Shown: piece after piece, positions 1 through 6,949 of the stretch | How positions within the stretch are numbered: position 1 is the stretch's first letter | How the letters are laid out: each line of letters opens with the position of its first letter | Assembly (NCBI GenBank): GCA_029883965.1 | Contig: JAOUIN010000026.1 | Location: 1 to 16,480, forward strand | Direction of reading: 5' to 3' | Length of the DNA stretch: 16,480 bases | Source: Betaproteobacteria bacterium | Lineage (GTDB): Bacteria > Pseudomonadota > Gammaproteobacteria > Burkholderiales > SG8-41 | Position numbers and translations under genes: made by a program | The notes under the pieces: model-generated | The model's database searches: none | The model's input: the letters and a program-made list of their open reading frames with translations, nothing else | What the model was told of the DNA's origin: nothing

Positions 1-361
1 CCTGGCACGCGCCCTGTTCCACCACGTTTGGCGGAATCGGGTTCGCGATGGCGCGATCCCAGCGCTGCGGCACTTCATCAAGCGGCACCCCCATGCCGAC
101 GCCGTAAATTTCGCGGTTGCCCGCGAATGCGCCGACCACCACCGGAAACTTGTATTTCCGCCCCTGCGCGTTGACGACATTGGTGAACAGAAAGGCCTTG
201 CGCTCATGCTCCTCGATGCCGCCTACATATTGCCAGCGCACCAGCGGATGCATCTCTGCATCCTTGTCGATCGGCCGGTCGACCTCGATCAGCAGTCCGC
301 GTTTGCGCAGCGCATCGAGATGGTCATGCAGGTCCGCGTAACCGCGTTCGGATTTGCTCAT
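1..361 (-). CDS. UbiD-family decarboxylase, N-terminal part (cut by left edge)
   Basis: This is the first 120 codons of a minus-strand gene that continues past the left edge. The translation starts MSKSERGYADLHDHLDALRK and holds segments I recognise from UbiD-like decarboxylases: a 'DRPIDKDAEMHPLVRW' block, a 'RKAFLFTNVV' strand, 'FPVVVGAFAGNREIYGVGMG' and 'RWDRAIANPIPP'. The family uses prenylated FMN for reversible decarboxylation of aromatic or alpha,beta-unsaturated acids in the cytoplasm. The C-terminal catalytic Glu-Arg-Glu region lies outside the window, so activity and substrate cannot be judged. The start ATG is followed by the conserved N-terminus, and a purine-rich GGCGGGAAC stretch lies just upstream. 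The gene sits 22 bases after the exported methyltransferase on the same strand, so co-transcription is likely. The family call is firm; the substrate is open (vanillate, hydroxybenzoate and other acids are all possible). Confidence 0.88.
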   Translation of the reverse strand, partial: MSKSERGYADLHDHLDALRKRGLLIEVDRPIDKDAEMHPLVRWQYVGGIEEHERKAFLFTNVVNAQGRKYKFPVVVGAFAGNREIYGVGMGVPLDEVPQRWDRAIANPIPPNVVEQGACQ

Positions 362-383
362 GCCGTTCCCGCCGTTCCGCCGG

Positions 384-1220
384 TCATTTGATCCGGGTCG
401 CAGTCCAGGGCGCAGTCTTGCCGCCGGCAGTCACCGTGCCTTCAATGCTGTTGCCGCTGACTTTTCCGGTGTAGCGTGCGTCACCTGCAGTGAAATTGAT
501 GGCATCGCCGCGCAGCCGACCCTTGAGAATCGGCGCCAGCTTGCCGCCCTGGCCAACCGAACCGTGCACCATCTGAAATTCCTGCGCGAACTTGATTTCT
601 TCTTTACCCGATTTCCAGATGCCATCCACATTGGCCGGGACGATCCACAGGTACGCCGTGCAGTAGCTGGTGCAATCGCCCTGCGCAACCTGGCTTTCGT
701 CAGACTTCCAGTCGCCCATCGTGAACGAATTCGAAGCCACGCGCGTGCCGGGCTTCATCGCAAGAATCTTCGGCCGCAACTTGACGTTGAGTTCCGGCAG
801 CAGGAACAGCGTGATCACGGTGGCCTTGGAAAAATCCGTTTCAAAAATGTCGCCGTGGATGAAGGTCGCCTTGCCGGTAACGCCCTCCTTCACCGCGTTG
901 CGGCGTGACAGCTCCACCATGTCCGGGTTGTATTCCACGCCGAAGGCAGTGGCACCGCGCTTGGCCGCGGTAATGACCGTGCGGCCGTCGCCCGAGCCCA
1001 GGTCGTAATGGATGTCTTTCGGGGTGAGCTTTGCCATGTCGAGCATGCGATCCACCAGCGCCTGCGCAGTGGGCACCCAAACCACATCCTTGCCGGCCTG
1101 TCCGACTTCCGGCTGAAACTCCTGGTTGGCGGCGGGCTGCGCCTGGGCAAAGACCGTTCCCGCGAATAATGACAATGCGACCGCCAACGTGGCGCGACGC
1201 GCGATGCGACCTGTGTTCAT
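384..1220 (-). CDS. Exported class I SAM-dependent methyltransferase
   Basis: A 278-residue protein. The start was chosen at the ATG preceded by GGAGA (1227-1231) and followed by a clear signal peptide: Arg-rich start, hydrophobic core at about 11-24, cleavage likely after Ala25 in VFA-QA. The frame is open further upstream, but that stretch does not look coding. The mature part has a Rossmann methyltransferase fold: motif I DLGSGDG at 73-79, acidic strand-2 end Glu96, and GDIFE at 123-127. It then has a 'LPELNVKLRPKIL' segment typical of a family of small methyltransferases annotated in proteobacteria. A beta-rich tail (about 200-278) follows. Two cysteines, 183 and 187, could form a disulfide if exported. 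The substrate is unknown. The oddity is a SAM enzyme with an apparent Sec signal, since SAM is cytoplasmic. It lies directly upstream of the UbiD gene, probably as first gene of that operon. Confidence 0.82.
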   Translation of the reverse strand: MNTGRIARRATLAVALSLFAGTVFAQAQPAANQEFQPEVGQAGKDVVWVPTAQALVDRMLDMAKLTPKDIHYDLGSGDGRTVITAAKRGATAFGVEYNPDMVELSRRNAVKEGVTGKATFIHGDIFETDFSKATVITLFLLPELNVKLRPKILAMKPGTRVASNSFTMGDWKSDESQVAQGDCTSYCTAYLWIVPANVDGIWKSGKEEIKFAQEFQMVHGSVGQGGKLAPILKGRLRGDAINFTAGDARYTGKVSGNSIEGTVTAGGKTAPWTATRIK

Positions 1221-1373
1221 TTTCAATCTCCGTTTTGAATCCGATGGGGGCTGATGCGGATTTCTGCGACTGCTTTCGCATGATACCGGATTCAGTCCCG
1301 CCCGCGTTCGCACCGGCAGTAGGCGGCCGGGCCATGCGGACTTATGATGCTCCATTGCCACATCGTGATCGCC
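1221..1373. promoter_or_regulatory. Divergent intergenic region, methyltransferase / Mo oxidoreductase
   Basis: These 153 bases separate two divergent genes and must hold both promoters. On the plus strand a TATGAT hexamer at 1343-1348 could be a -10 box. If so, transcription would begin near 1355 and would favour the ATG at 1374 over the upstream ATG at 1344. On the minus strand TATCAT (complement of 1280-1285) is a possible -10 for the methyltransferase. Neither has a good -35 match, so these are weak suggestions. Confidence 0.35.
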
Positions 1374-3440
1374 ATGGATACCGCGCCCCCGAAACCCGCC
1401 CGCCGCATCGTCAAAGCCGCCTGTCCCCACGACTGTCCGGACACCTGCGCGCTGGATATAACCGTGGAGGACGGCAGAGCCGTAGCGATACGCGGCGGCG
1501 ACATGCCGTTCACGGCGGGCACGCTGTGCACCAAGGTGGCGCGCTATCTGGACCGCACCTATGCGCCGTCACGCATTCTTTACCCGATGAAACGCATCGG
1601 TGCAAAAGGCGAAGGCCGCTTCACGCGCATCAGCTGGGACGAGGCGCTGGAGACGATTGCCGCGCGCTTCAAGGCCATCGCCGCCGAGAATCCGCAGCAG
1701 ATCCTGCCCGTCAGCTACGCCGGCACCATGGGCATGGTCAGTTATGCGGCAATGGACCGGCGCTTTTTCCATCGCCTCGGCGCCAGTCTGCTCGAACGCA
1801 CGCTGTGCTCCTCCGCGGGCAAGGCCGGCATGAAAATCACGCTGGGCGGATCGGTCGGCTGCGATCCTGAGCAGGCGTCTGAGTCAAAGCTGATCCTGAT
1901 CTGGGGCTCCAACCCGGTCATCTCCAACCTGCATTTCTGGTCACGCTGCCAGGAAGCCAAACGCAACGGCGCGCGGCTGATCATCATCGATCCACGCCGC
2001 AACGAAACCGCGGCCAAGTGCCATCAGCACATCGCGCTGTATCCCGGCACCGATGCCGCGCTGGCGCTGGCGATGATGCATGTGATCATCGCTGAAGGAC
2101 TGACTGATGCCGACTACATTGCGCAGTACACGCTGGGCTTCAAAGAGCTCGCGCAACGCGTGCAGGAATGGACACCGGAGCGCGCGGCCGGCATCTGCGG
2201 CATCAGTGCGGATGAAATCATCCATCTCGCCCGCGAATATGCCGGCACGCGCCCGGCGATGATCCGTCTCAATTACGGCATGCAGCGCCACAGCGGCGGC
2301 GGCATGGCAACCCGCACCATCGCCTGCCTGCCGGCGCTGACCGGCGCGTGGCGGGAAGCCGCGGGTGGCGTGATCATGACGACGGCGGATTTCTACGGCT
2401 TCAACCATCGCGCTCTCGAACACCCGGAACTGATCCGGGGCAAGCCGCGCACCCTCAACCTGGCGGCACTGGGCGATGCGCTGACTACGGCGGATCCGCC
2501 GGTCAAGGCGGCCTTCGTCTACAACACCAATCCGGTGGCGGTGTGCCCGGACTCGCGCAAGGTCATGGCGGGCTTCGCGCGCGAGGACCTGTTCACGGTG
2601 GTGCACGAAATCTTCCAGACCGACACCGCGGATTACGCGGATATCCTGCTGCCGGCAACCACGCAGCTCGAGCACCACGACATCCACAAATCGTACGGCC
2701 ATATGTACGTGCAGGCCAGCCAGCCGGCCATCGCACCCTTGGGCGAATGCAAACCCAACGCCGAGGTTTTCCGACTGCTCGCCGCCCGCATGGGTTTTGA
2801 TGACGCCTGCCTGCGCGAGGCTGACGAAGAGCTTTGCCGCCAGGCGCTGGATTCCGGTGCGCCCGCGCTCGACGGGATCACCTGGGAATCGCTGAAGGCG
2901 CGCGGCTGGCAGCGGCTCAATGTGCCTGCAGCGCCGTTCGCCAACGGTGGTTTTCCAACGCCTTCGGGCAAATGCGAATTCTGGAGCGAGACCGCAAAAG
3001 CGCAGGGGCACGATCCCCTGCCCGATTACACGCCGCCGCGCGAAGGACCGACCAGCAATACGGAACTCGCCGCGCGATATCCGTTGGCCTTCATCTCGCC
3101 ACCGCACCGGCATTTCCTCAATTCGTCGTTCGCCAATCTCGACTTTGCGCTGAAGGACGCGGGAGTGCCATCACTGGATATCCACCCGGATGACGCCGCC
3201 AGCCGCGGTATAGCCGACGGCGCGCAGGTCTGCGTGTGCAACGACCGCGGCGATTACACCGTGCGTGCACGCATCACCGACAGCGTGCGACCCGGCGTAG
3301 TATCCGCCCCATCGGTGTGGTGGAAAAAACTCACGGCCGACCGGCGCAATGCCAACGAGCTCACGTCACAGGCGATCGCCGACATGGGTGGCGCGGCGAC
3401 ATACTATGACTGCCTGGTGGAAGTAAGACCTGCGGACTAA
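1374..3440 (+). CDS. Molybdopterin-dependent oxidoreductase with 4Fe-4S site
   Basis: A 688-residue member of the DMSO reductase superfamily (BisC/formate dehydrogenase-like), binding Mo-bis-MGD. The N-terminus carries a 4Fe-4S ligand set: CxxxCxxxC at Cys17, Cys21 and Cys25, plus Cys52 in 'GTLCTKV'. Further markers are 'YPMKRIG' near 70-76, 'WDEALETIA' near 88-96, 'IWGSNPVISNLHF' near 176-188 (MGD binding) and 'VYNTNPVAVCPDSRKV' mid-protein. A C-terminal molydopterin-binding domain begins around 'YPLAFISPPHRHFLNSSF'. The Mo ligand may lie in 'TLCSSAGKAG' (143-152), but I cannot tell which residue it is. There is no twin-arginine signal, so the enzyme is probably cytoplasmic. The frame also has an ATG at 1344; neither start has a good ribosome site, and 1374 gives the normal N-terminal spacing to the cysteines. 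No iron-sulfur, membrane or chaperone subunit is adjacent, so electron partner and substrate are unknown. Confidence 0.9.
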   Translation: MDTAPPKPARRIVKAACPHDCPDTCALDITVEDGRAVAIRGGDMPFTAGTLCTKVARYLDRTYAPSRILYPMKRIGAKGEGRFTRISWDEALETIAARFKAIAAENPQQILPVSYAGTMGMVSYAAMDRRFFHRLGASLLERTLCSSAGKAGMKITLGGSVGCDPEQASESKLILIWGSNPVISNLHFWSRCQEAKRNGARLIIIDPRRNETAAKCHQHIALYPGTDAALALAMMHVIIAEGLTDADYIAQYTLGFKELAQRVQEWTPERAAGICGISADEIIHLAREYAGTRPAMIRLNYGMQRHSGGGMATRTIACLPALTGAWREAAGGVIMTTADFYGFNHRALEHPELIRGKPRTLNLAALGDALTTADPPVKAAFVYNTNPVAVCPDSRKVMAGFAREDLFTVVHEIFQTDTADYADILLPATTQLEHHDIHKSYGHMYVQASQPAIAPLGECKPNAEVFRLLAARMGFDDACLREADEELCRQALDSGAPALDGITWESLKARGWQRLNVPAAPFANGGFPTPSGKCEFWSETAKAQGHDPLPDYTPPREGPTSNTELAARYPLAFISPPHRHFLNSSFANLDFALKDAGVPSLDIHPDDAASRGIADGAQVCVCNDRGDYTVRARITDSVRPGVVSAPSVWWKKLTADRRNANELTSQAIADMGGAATYYDCLVEVRPAD

Positions 3441-3907
3441 CGCACGCCCAGCAGCTGCACTTCGAAGACCAGCGTCGCGTTAGGCGGTATCACACCGCCC
3501 GCGCCGCGCGCACCGTAGGCAATCGATGACGGACAGGTCAGCCTTGCCGCGCCGCCGACTTTCATCATGGCCACGCCTTCGGTCCAGCACTTGATGACGC
3601 CGTTCAGCGGAAACTCAATCGGCTCATTACGCTTGTACGAACTGTCGAATTCGCGCCCGTCGGGGAACATGCCCCGGTAGTGCACTTTCACGGTGGATGT
3701 CGCCGTCGGCTGCGTGCCGGTGCCTTCCTTGACCATGTTGATCACGAGCCCGCTGGCCGTGACCTTGGCCCCCGGTTCTTTGGCGGCAGCGGCCAGCGCC
3801 TTGTCGGCACCTGCCTGGGCCAGGACCGGCGTCACGCCGGCCGAAAAAAATCCGCCGGCGATCGCGCCGGCCAGCATTGCTTTCAAAACACTGTTTTTCA
3901 TGTTCAT
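3437..3907 (-). CDS. Exported FKBP-type peptidyl-prolyl isomerase
   Basis: A 156-residue protein with an N-terminal signal peptide (hydrophobic core about 9-28, cleavage likely after Ala30) followed by one FKBP domain (about 50-155). It would catalyse proline cis-trans isomerisation in the periplasm. Active-site landmarks are present: Tyr77 in VHYRG, Phe87-Asp88 in 'GREFDSSY', Val104-Ile105, Trp108, Tyr131 in 'IAYG', and 'IPPNATLVFEVQLL' near the end. Cys107 ('KCWTEG') and Cys125 ('LTCPSSIAYG') replace residues found in the classical FKBP12 pattern; I recall this Cys pair in other proteobacterial FKBPs. Two in-frame ATGs, at 3907 and 3901, share one GGAAG; the second has the better spacing, so the protein may be two residues shorter. 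It is the last of three same-strand genes, 34 bases after the thioesterase. Its TAG stop overlaps the TAA stop of the convergent Mo oxidoreductase. Confidence 0.93.
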   Translation of the reverse strand: MNMKNSVLKAMLAGAIAGGFFSAGVTPVLAQAGADKALAAAAKEPGAKVTASGLVINMVKEGTGTQPTATSTVKVHYRGMFPDGREFDSSYKRNEPIEFPLNGVIKCWTEGVAMMKVGGAARLTCPSSIAYGARGAGGVIPPNATLVFEVQLLGVR

Positions 3908-3941
3908 AAGCTTCCGGTTGGTCAGGTTAATTGTTTGCCGG

Positions 3942-4418
3942 TCAGGCTTTTTTCGGTATCACGATCTGCGTCTGCGTGACGATCGCGACCTTGGTGCCGT
4001 CGGCGTTCTTCACCGTCGTCTGCCACACCATGGTGGTGCGCCCGATGTGCAGCGGCAGCGTCGTAGCGGCGAGCCTGGCACCGTCACCCGCCGCAAAAAA
4101 ATTGGTCTTCGATTCCAGTGTCGTCGTGCGGTAGCCGTCGGGCAGATTAGCCAGCGTGCCCAGTGCACCGAGCACGTCGGCAAAAGCCATCAGCGCGCCG
4201 CCGTTGATGCGGCCGCTGCGGTTGATGTGCTCTTCCTTCACCGTCATTTCCGCATCGATGCGGCGGCGCGACAGCTTCTTCAGGCATATGCCCAGCGCGC
4301 GGCCCATGCCCATGGCCAGCGACTGTTCGATCAGCGTGCGATTGCCTTGCGGCAATGTATTGGGCGGCAATGCGATCCGCATCGGCTTTTTCGGACGCAC
4401 GTTCTTGACTGACGGCAC
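3942..4418 (-). CDS. PaaI-family hotdog thioesterase-like protein
   Basis: A 158-residue hotdog-fold protein of the 4HBT/PaaI type, expected to hydrolyse acyl- or aryl-CoA thioesters in the cytoplasm. The central motif region is 'EEHINRSGRINGGALMAFADVLGALGT' in pieces: His64 and Asn66, Asn72-Gly73-Gly74, and Asp81 as the likely catalytic acid. The usual family pattern has His-Gly-Gly where this protein has Asn-Gly-Gly. A 'TTLESKTNFF' strand (98-108) is typical of the PaaI group. The chosen start is GTG with a purine-rich AAAGAA upstream; an alternative ATG at 4382 would remove twelve residues and lacks a better ribosome site. It lies between the SRAP gene (38-base gap) and the FKBP gene (34-base gap) on the same strand, so a three-gene transcript is likely. 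The partners do not reveal a substrate. Confidence 0.83.
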   Translation of the reverse strand: MPSVKNVRPKKPMRIALPPNTLPQGNRTLIEQSLAMGMGRALGICLKKLSRRRIDAEMTVKEEHINRSGRINGGALMAFADVLGALGTLANLPDGYRTTTLESKTNFFAAGDGARLAATTLPLHIGRTTMVWQTTVKNADGTKVAIVTQTQIVIPKKA

Positions 4419-4456
4419 GGCGTTCTTTCGGTTGTTCAGGCGCGCAGGAGTATAGC

Positions 4457-5137
4457 CTAAGCCGTGACGGGCTCCAGCAATGCGGCATCGTCATTGCGCA
4501 CGCTGTTCACTCGCGTGCTGACCGGGAACGCACACATTTCATCGGCCGGATAGGGCTGCAACAGTCCCTCCAGGCTATCGCCGGTCACGTTCGCAGGATC
4601 CAGCCAGGCTTCATAGGCCGCCCGTGGAATGATCACCGGCATGCGCTCATGCAGCGGCCGCATCAGCGCATTGGCGTCTGTCGTCAGTACGGTGAACGTG
4701 GTCAGCGGGCCGGTTTCGGCGTTGCCCGGCCATTGCTCATACAGCCCCGCCGCCGCAAACACCTCTTCGTTGAGCAGACGGACGAAATGCGGCACCTTGT
4801 GCGCAGGCGTTTTCTGCCATTCATAAAAACCGTTCATCGGCACCAGGCAGCGTCGCCGCCGGTACGCCGCGCGGAACGATGGTTTCTCCGCAACTGTTTC
4901 CGCACGCGCATTGATCATGCGCGCACCGATTGCCGGATCTTTCGCCCAAGCCGGCACCAGACCCCATCGCATCAGCGTCAGTGCGCGCCGCCCGTCCGCA
5001 CCTATCGCGTAAACGGGCAGTTGCTGCGTTGGTGCGGCATTGTAATGCGGCGTGAAATCGATCTCGTCGTCATAAAACGCCAGCGCTTCCGGCCGGTTGC
5101 GTGATTTGGGTCCGTATAAGGCGTAACGTCCGCACAT
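4457..5137 (-). CDS. SRAP-domain abasic-site processing protein (YedK/HMCES family)
   Basis: A 226-residue SOS response-associated peptidase family protein. It begins Met-Cys-Gly-Arg-Tyr; after Met removal Cys2 is the residue that, in YedK and HMCES, crosslinks to abasic sites in single-stranded DNA through a thiazolidine ring. The other conserved residues are visible: Asn33 in 'YNAAPTQ', the 'MINARAET' segment with Asn76, Arg78 and Glu80, Glu106 in 'GFYEWQK', and His163 in 'HERMPVII'. Length is normal for bacterial members. Role: protects abasic sites in ssDNA, with a self-reversing crosslink. It is the first gene of a minus-strand run with the thioesterase and FKBP genes. TATAAT-type -10 candidates lie about 50 bases upstream. 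No LexA-type CTGT...ACAG operator is visible there, so SOS control is not supported by the sequence. Confidence 0.95.
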   Translation of the reverse strand: MCGRYALYGPKSRNRPEALAFYDDEIDFTPHYNAAPTQQLPVYAIGADGRRALTLMRWGLVPAWAKDPAIGARMINARAETVAEKPSFRAAYRRRRCLVPMNGFYEWQKTPAHKVPHFVRLLNEEVFAAAGLYEQWPGNAETGPLTTFTVLTTDANALMRPLHERMPVIIPRAAYEAWLDPANVTGDSLEGLLQPYPADEMCAFPVSTRVNSVRNDDAALLEPVTA

Positions 5138-5249
5138 GCTTCGATTCTAAAACACTCGGCACCGTCCAAGGAATAACATAAGCCGTTGATTATATTATAT
5201 TTTTTATAACTTGCTAGGGCCGCCATTTCTTGGCGTAATACCCGCCACG
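5138..5249. promoter_or_regulatory. AT-rich divergent promoter region, SRAP / hydrolase
   Basis: This divergent gap holds a striking A/T run at about 5189-5210 in otherwise GC-rich DNA. On the minus strand two overlapping exact TATAAT hexamers occur (complements of 5189-5194 and 5194-5199). The first is 52-57 bases upstream of the SRAP start and is the best -10 candidate. No good TTGACA partner is seen at 16-18 bases. On the plus strand TATAAC (5205-5210) or TAATAC (5236-5241) might serve the hydrolase, but spacing to any -35 is poor. Confidence 0.45.
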
Positions 5250-6086
5250 ATGAGAACAACAATCAACAGCGCCAGCCTCAACTACGAAATCCTCGGCAGC
5301 AGCGGTCCCTGGGTGGCCTTGTCCCCGGGCGGACGCCGCGCGCTCGCCGCCGTCAAACCGCTGGCGCAGCGCATCGCCGACGCCGGTTACCGCGTGCTGA
5401 TCCACGACCGGCGCAATTGCGGCGCCTCCGACGTCATGCTCTCGGGCGATGCCGCGGAACACGAAGTCTGGGCCGATGATCTGCATGCATTGCTGACGCA
5501 GCTCGATGCGTTGCCCGCTTTCGTCGGCGGCAGTTCATCGGGCTGCCGCTTGTCGCTGGCATTCGCGCTGCGTTATCCGCAGGCGGTGCGCGGCCTGCTG
5601 CTGTGGCGCGTAACCGGCGGTGTGTTCGCCGCGCAACGCCTCGCGCGCGAATATTACGGCCAGTACATTGCGGCACTGCAGGCCGGCGGCATGGGCGCGC
5701 TGTGCGCGATGCCGCACTTCCGCGACCTGATCGCGGCGCATCCACCCAGCCGTGACCAGCTGCTGCAGGCGGATCCGCAACAGGTCATCACCGCGATGAA
5801 CCGCTGGAGTGCCGGTTTCCTGAGTGAAGCCGGACTGCCGGTGATCGGGGCCACCCAGGCGCAATTGCAATCCATCAAAGCCCCTGCCTGCGTTATTCCC
5901 GGCAATGACAACACCCATCCCAAGGCTGTCGGCGAAAATCTCGCGCGCCTGCTGCCTGATGCCACGCTGGACATCCTGTTTGATGAACACCTGGACGTGG
6001 ACGTAGTGCCCGCGGAAGACTGGGCTATCAGAGAAACGGAAATGGCCGCGATGCTGCTGGCGTTCTTGAAACGCCACACCGGCTAA
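5250..6086 (+). CDS. Alpha/beta hydrolase
   Basis: A 278-residue alpha/beta-hydrolase-fold enzyme. The nucleophile elbow is Gly94-Ser95-Ser96-Ser97-Gly98, making Ser96 the catalytic serine. 'LIHDRRNCGASD' (50-61) matches the conserved strand-4 'DxRGxGxS' element with Asn-Cys replacing the usual Gly-His. Asp220 in 'IPGNDNTHP' is the likely acid, and His247 in 'FDEHLD' is a candidate catalytic His. The ATG at 5250 was chosen because the conserved first strand follows at once; a TTG at 5211 in frame would lie within the presumed promoter. No strong ribosome site is visible. No lid domain beyond the ordinary cap is evident, and no signal peptide. It could be a lactonase, esterase or C-C hydrolase; the substrate is not deducible. 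It is alone on its strand, with a REP-like/terminator hairpin right after the stop. Confidence 0.86.
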   Translation: MRTTINSASLNYEILGSSGPWVALSPGGRRALAAVKPLAQRIADAGYRVLIHDRRNCGASDVMLSGDAAEHEVWADDLHALLTQLDALPAFVGGSSSGCRLSLAFALRYPQAVRGLLLWRVTGGVFAAQRLAREYYGQYIAALQAGGMGALCAMPHFRDLIAAHPPSRDQLLQADPQQVITAMNRWSAGFLSEAGLPVIGATQAQLQSIKAPACVIPGNDNTHPKAVGENLARLLPDATLDILFDEHLDVDVVPAEDWAIRETEMAAMLLAFLKRHTG

Positions 6087-6090
6087 ATTC

Positions 6091-6116
6091 GTCATCCCGG
6101 CTTGCGCCGGGATGAC
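6091..6116. repeat. Perfect palindrome, REP-like element or bidirectional terminator
   Basis: GTCATCCCGGC (6091-6101), a four-base loop TTGC, and the exact reverse complement (6106-6116) form an 11-bp perfect stem. It sits four bases after the hydrolase stop and 18 bases before the convergent aldolase stop, the place for a shared terminator. No T-run follows on either strand, so it is not a textbook intrinsic terminator. The core 'GTCATCCC...GGGATGAC' is the type often seen as dispersed intergenic repeats in proteobacteria. Only one copy is present in this window. Confidence 0.75.
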
Positions 6117-6134
6117 AGCAAATTCAGAGTTTCA

Positions 6135-6935
6135 CTAATTCTTGTAATCAGGGAAAAGTTTCTCGACCAACGCCATGCCTGCAACCCAGTCACGGCTGGC
6201 CGAATTGTAGACGCCGATACGGCCGAATTTCGCGGCACGCGCCGCGCAAACAGCCGGATCCGGCAGGATCAGTGCCGTGCTGCCGGCGAGCGCGCCGATC
6301 TGCGCGCGGCACGCGAGTTCGAAAAAATGGTGATAGATGTAGGCCTCGGGCAGCGTCGTGCCACACACCAGCGCGCCGTGGTTTTCCAGCAGCATCACCC
6401 AGTGCGGCCCCAGCGCCGCAGCAAGCTGGTCCGCGCCCTCGCGCGTGGTGTCATCGACCTCATTCGGGTAGTACGCGATACGGTTGTAGAAACGCATGGC
6501 CTGCTGCGTCAGCGGCAGCAGCCCGTGCTGTTGCGCCGACACGGCAAGATTAGCCGGAGAATGCGTATGCACTGCGGAGTGGATGTCCGGCCGCGCCTTG
6601 AGCACGGCGGCGTGCAGATTGTAGGCCGCCGGACTCGCCTTGTACTCCGATGTCCCGACCTGCTGTCCGTCGAGATCGTATTTGACCAGATTGGACGCAG
6701 TCACCTGCTCCATGAACACGTTGTCGGCCTTGACCAGGAAATGCCCGGGCTCGCCCGGTACGCGCACCGAGATATGGTTATAGGTCAGGTCGACGAACAC
6801 AAAATGCGCGACCAGCCGGTGTGCAGCAGCGAGTTCACAACGGGCCTGCCACTCGGCGTCGCTGACCTTTGCCCGCGACGTGCGTGACCGTGCAGCGCGA
6901 CTGGTGACATGTTTCTGCTTGGCGCGAGCGACCAT
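6135..6935 (-). CDS. Class II aldolase/adducin family protein
   Basis: A 266-residue cytoplasmic protein of the class II aldolase/adducin fold. Visible family elements: 'TYNHISVR' (Asn53-His54), metal-binding His123 and His125 in 'HTHSPAN', and His186 in 'ENHGALVCG'. Before the HxH motif the true fuculose-type aldolases have Ser-Ser-Glu with the catalytic Glu. Here the segment reads 'KASPAAYNLH', as in the adducin-like branch, so ordinary aldolase chemistry is doubtful. Decarboxylase, dehydratase or epimerase activity is possible. The first 23 residues are strongly basic (eight Lys/Arg) and look disordered. The start is an ATG with TAGGA upstream, and that ribosome site overlaps the stop codon of the preceding Bug gene (14-base gap). 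The two are therefore probably translated from one message, linking this enzyme to a substrate sensed or bound by the Bug receptor. Confidence 0.9.
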   Translation of the reverse strand: MVARAKQKHVTSRAARSRTSRAKVSDAEWQARCELAAAHRLVAHFVFVDLTYNHISVRVPGEPGHFLVKADNVFMEQVTASNLVKYDLDGQQVGTSEYKASPAAYNLHAAVLKARPDIHSAVHTHSPANLAVSAQQHGLLPLTQQAMRFYNRIAYYPNEVDDTTREGADQLAAALGPHWVMLLENHGALVCGTTLPEAYIYHHFFELACRAQIGALAGSTALILPDPAVCAARAAKFGRIGVYNSASRDWVAGMALVEKLFPDYKN

Positions 6936-6949
6936 GATTGCTGATATTC

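Noticed and set aside
1221..1430. N-terminal extension of the methyltransferase frame
   Set aside because: It would put 70 hydrophilic residues before a clear signal peptide and overlap the divergent gene; the ATG at 1220 has its own GGAGA.
1941..3113. Long minus-strand open frame of 390 codons
   Set aside because: It lies antisense to the well-supported Mo oxidoreductase, is rich in Arg, Ala and His as GC-rich shadow frames are, and shows no family motif.
5138..5210. LexA operator upstream of the SRAP gene
   Set aside because: The family name suggests SOS control, but no CTGT-N8-ACAG-like site is present.
5211..5249. TTG start upstream of the alpha/beta hydrolase
   Set aside because: It sits in the presumed promoter, lacks a ribosome site, and adds residues before the conserved first strand.
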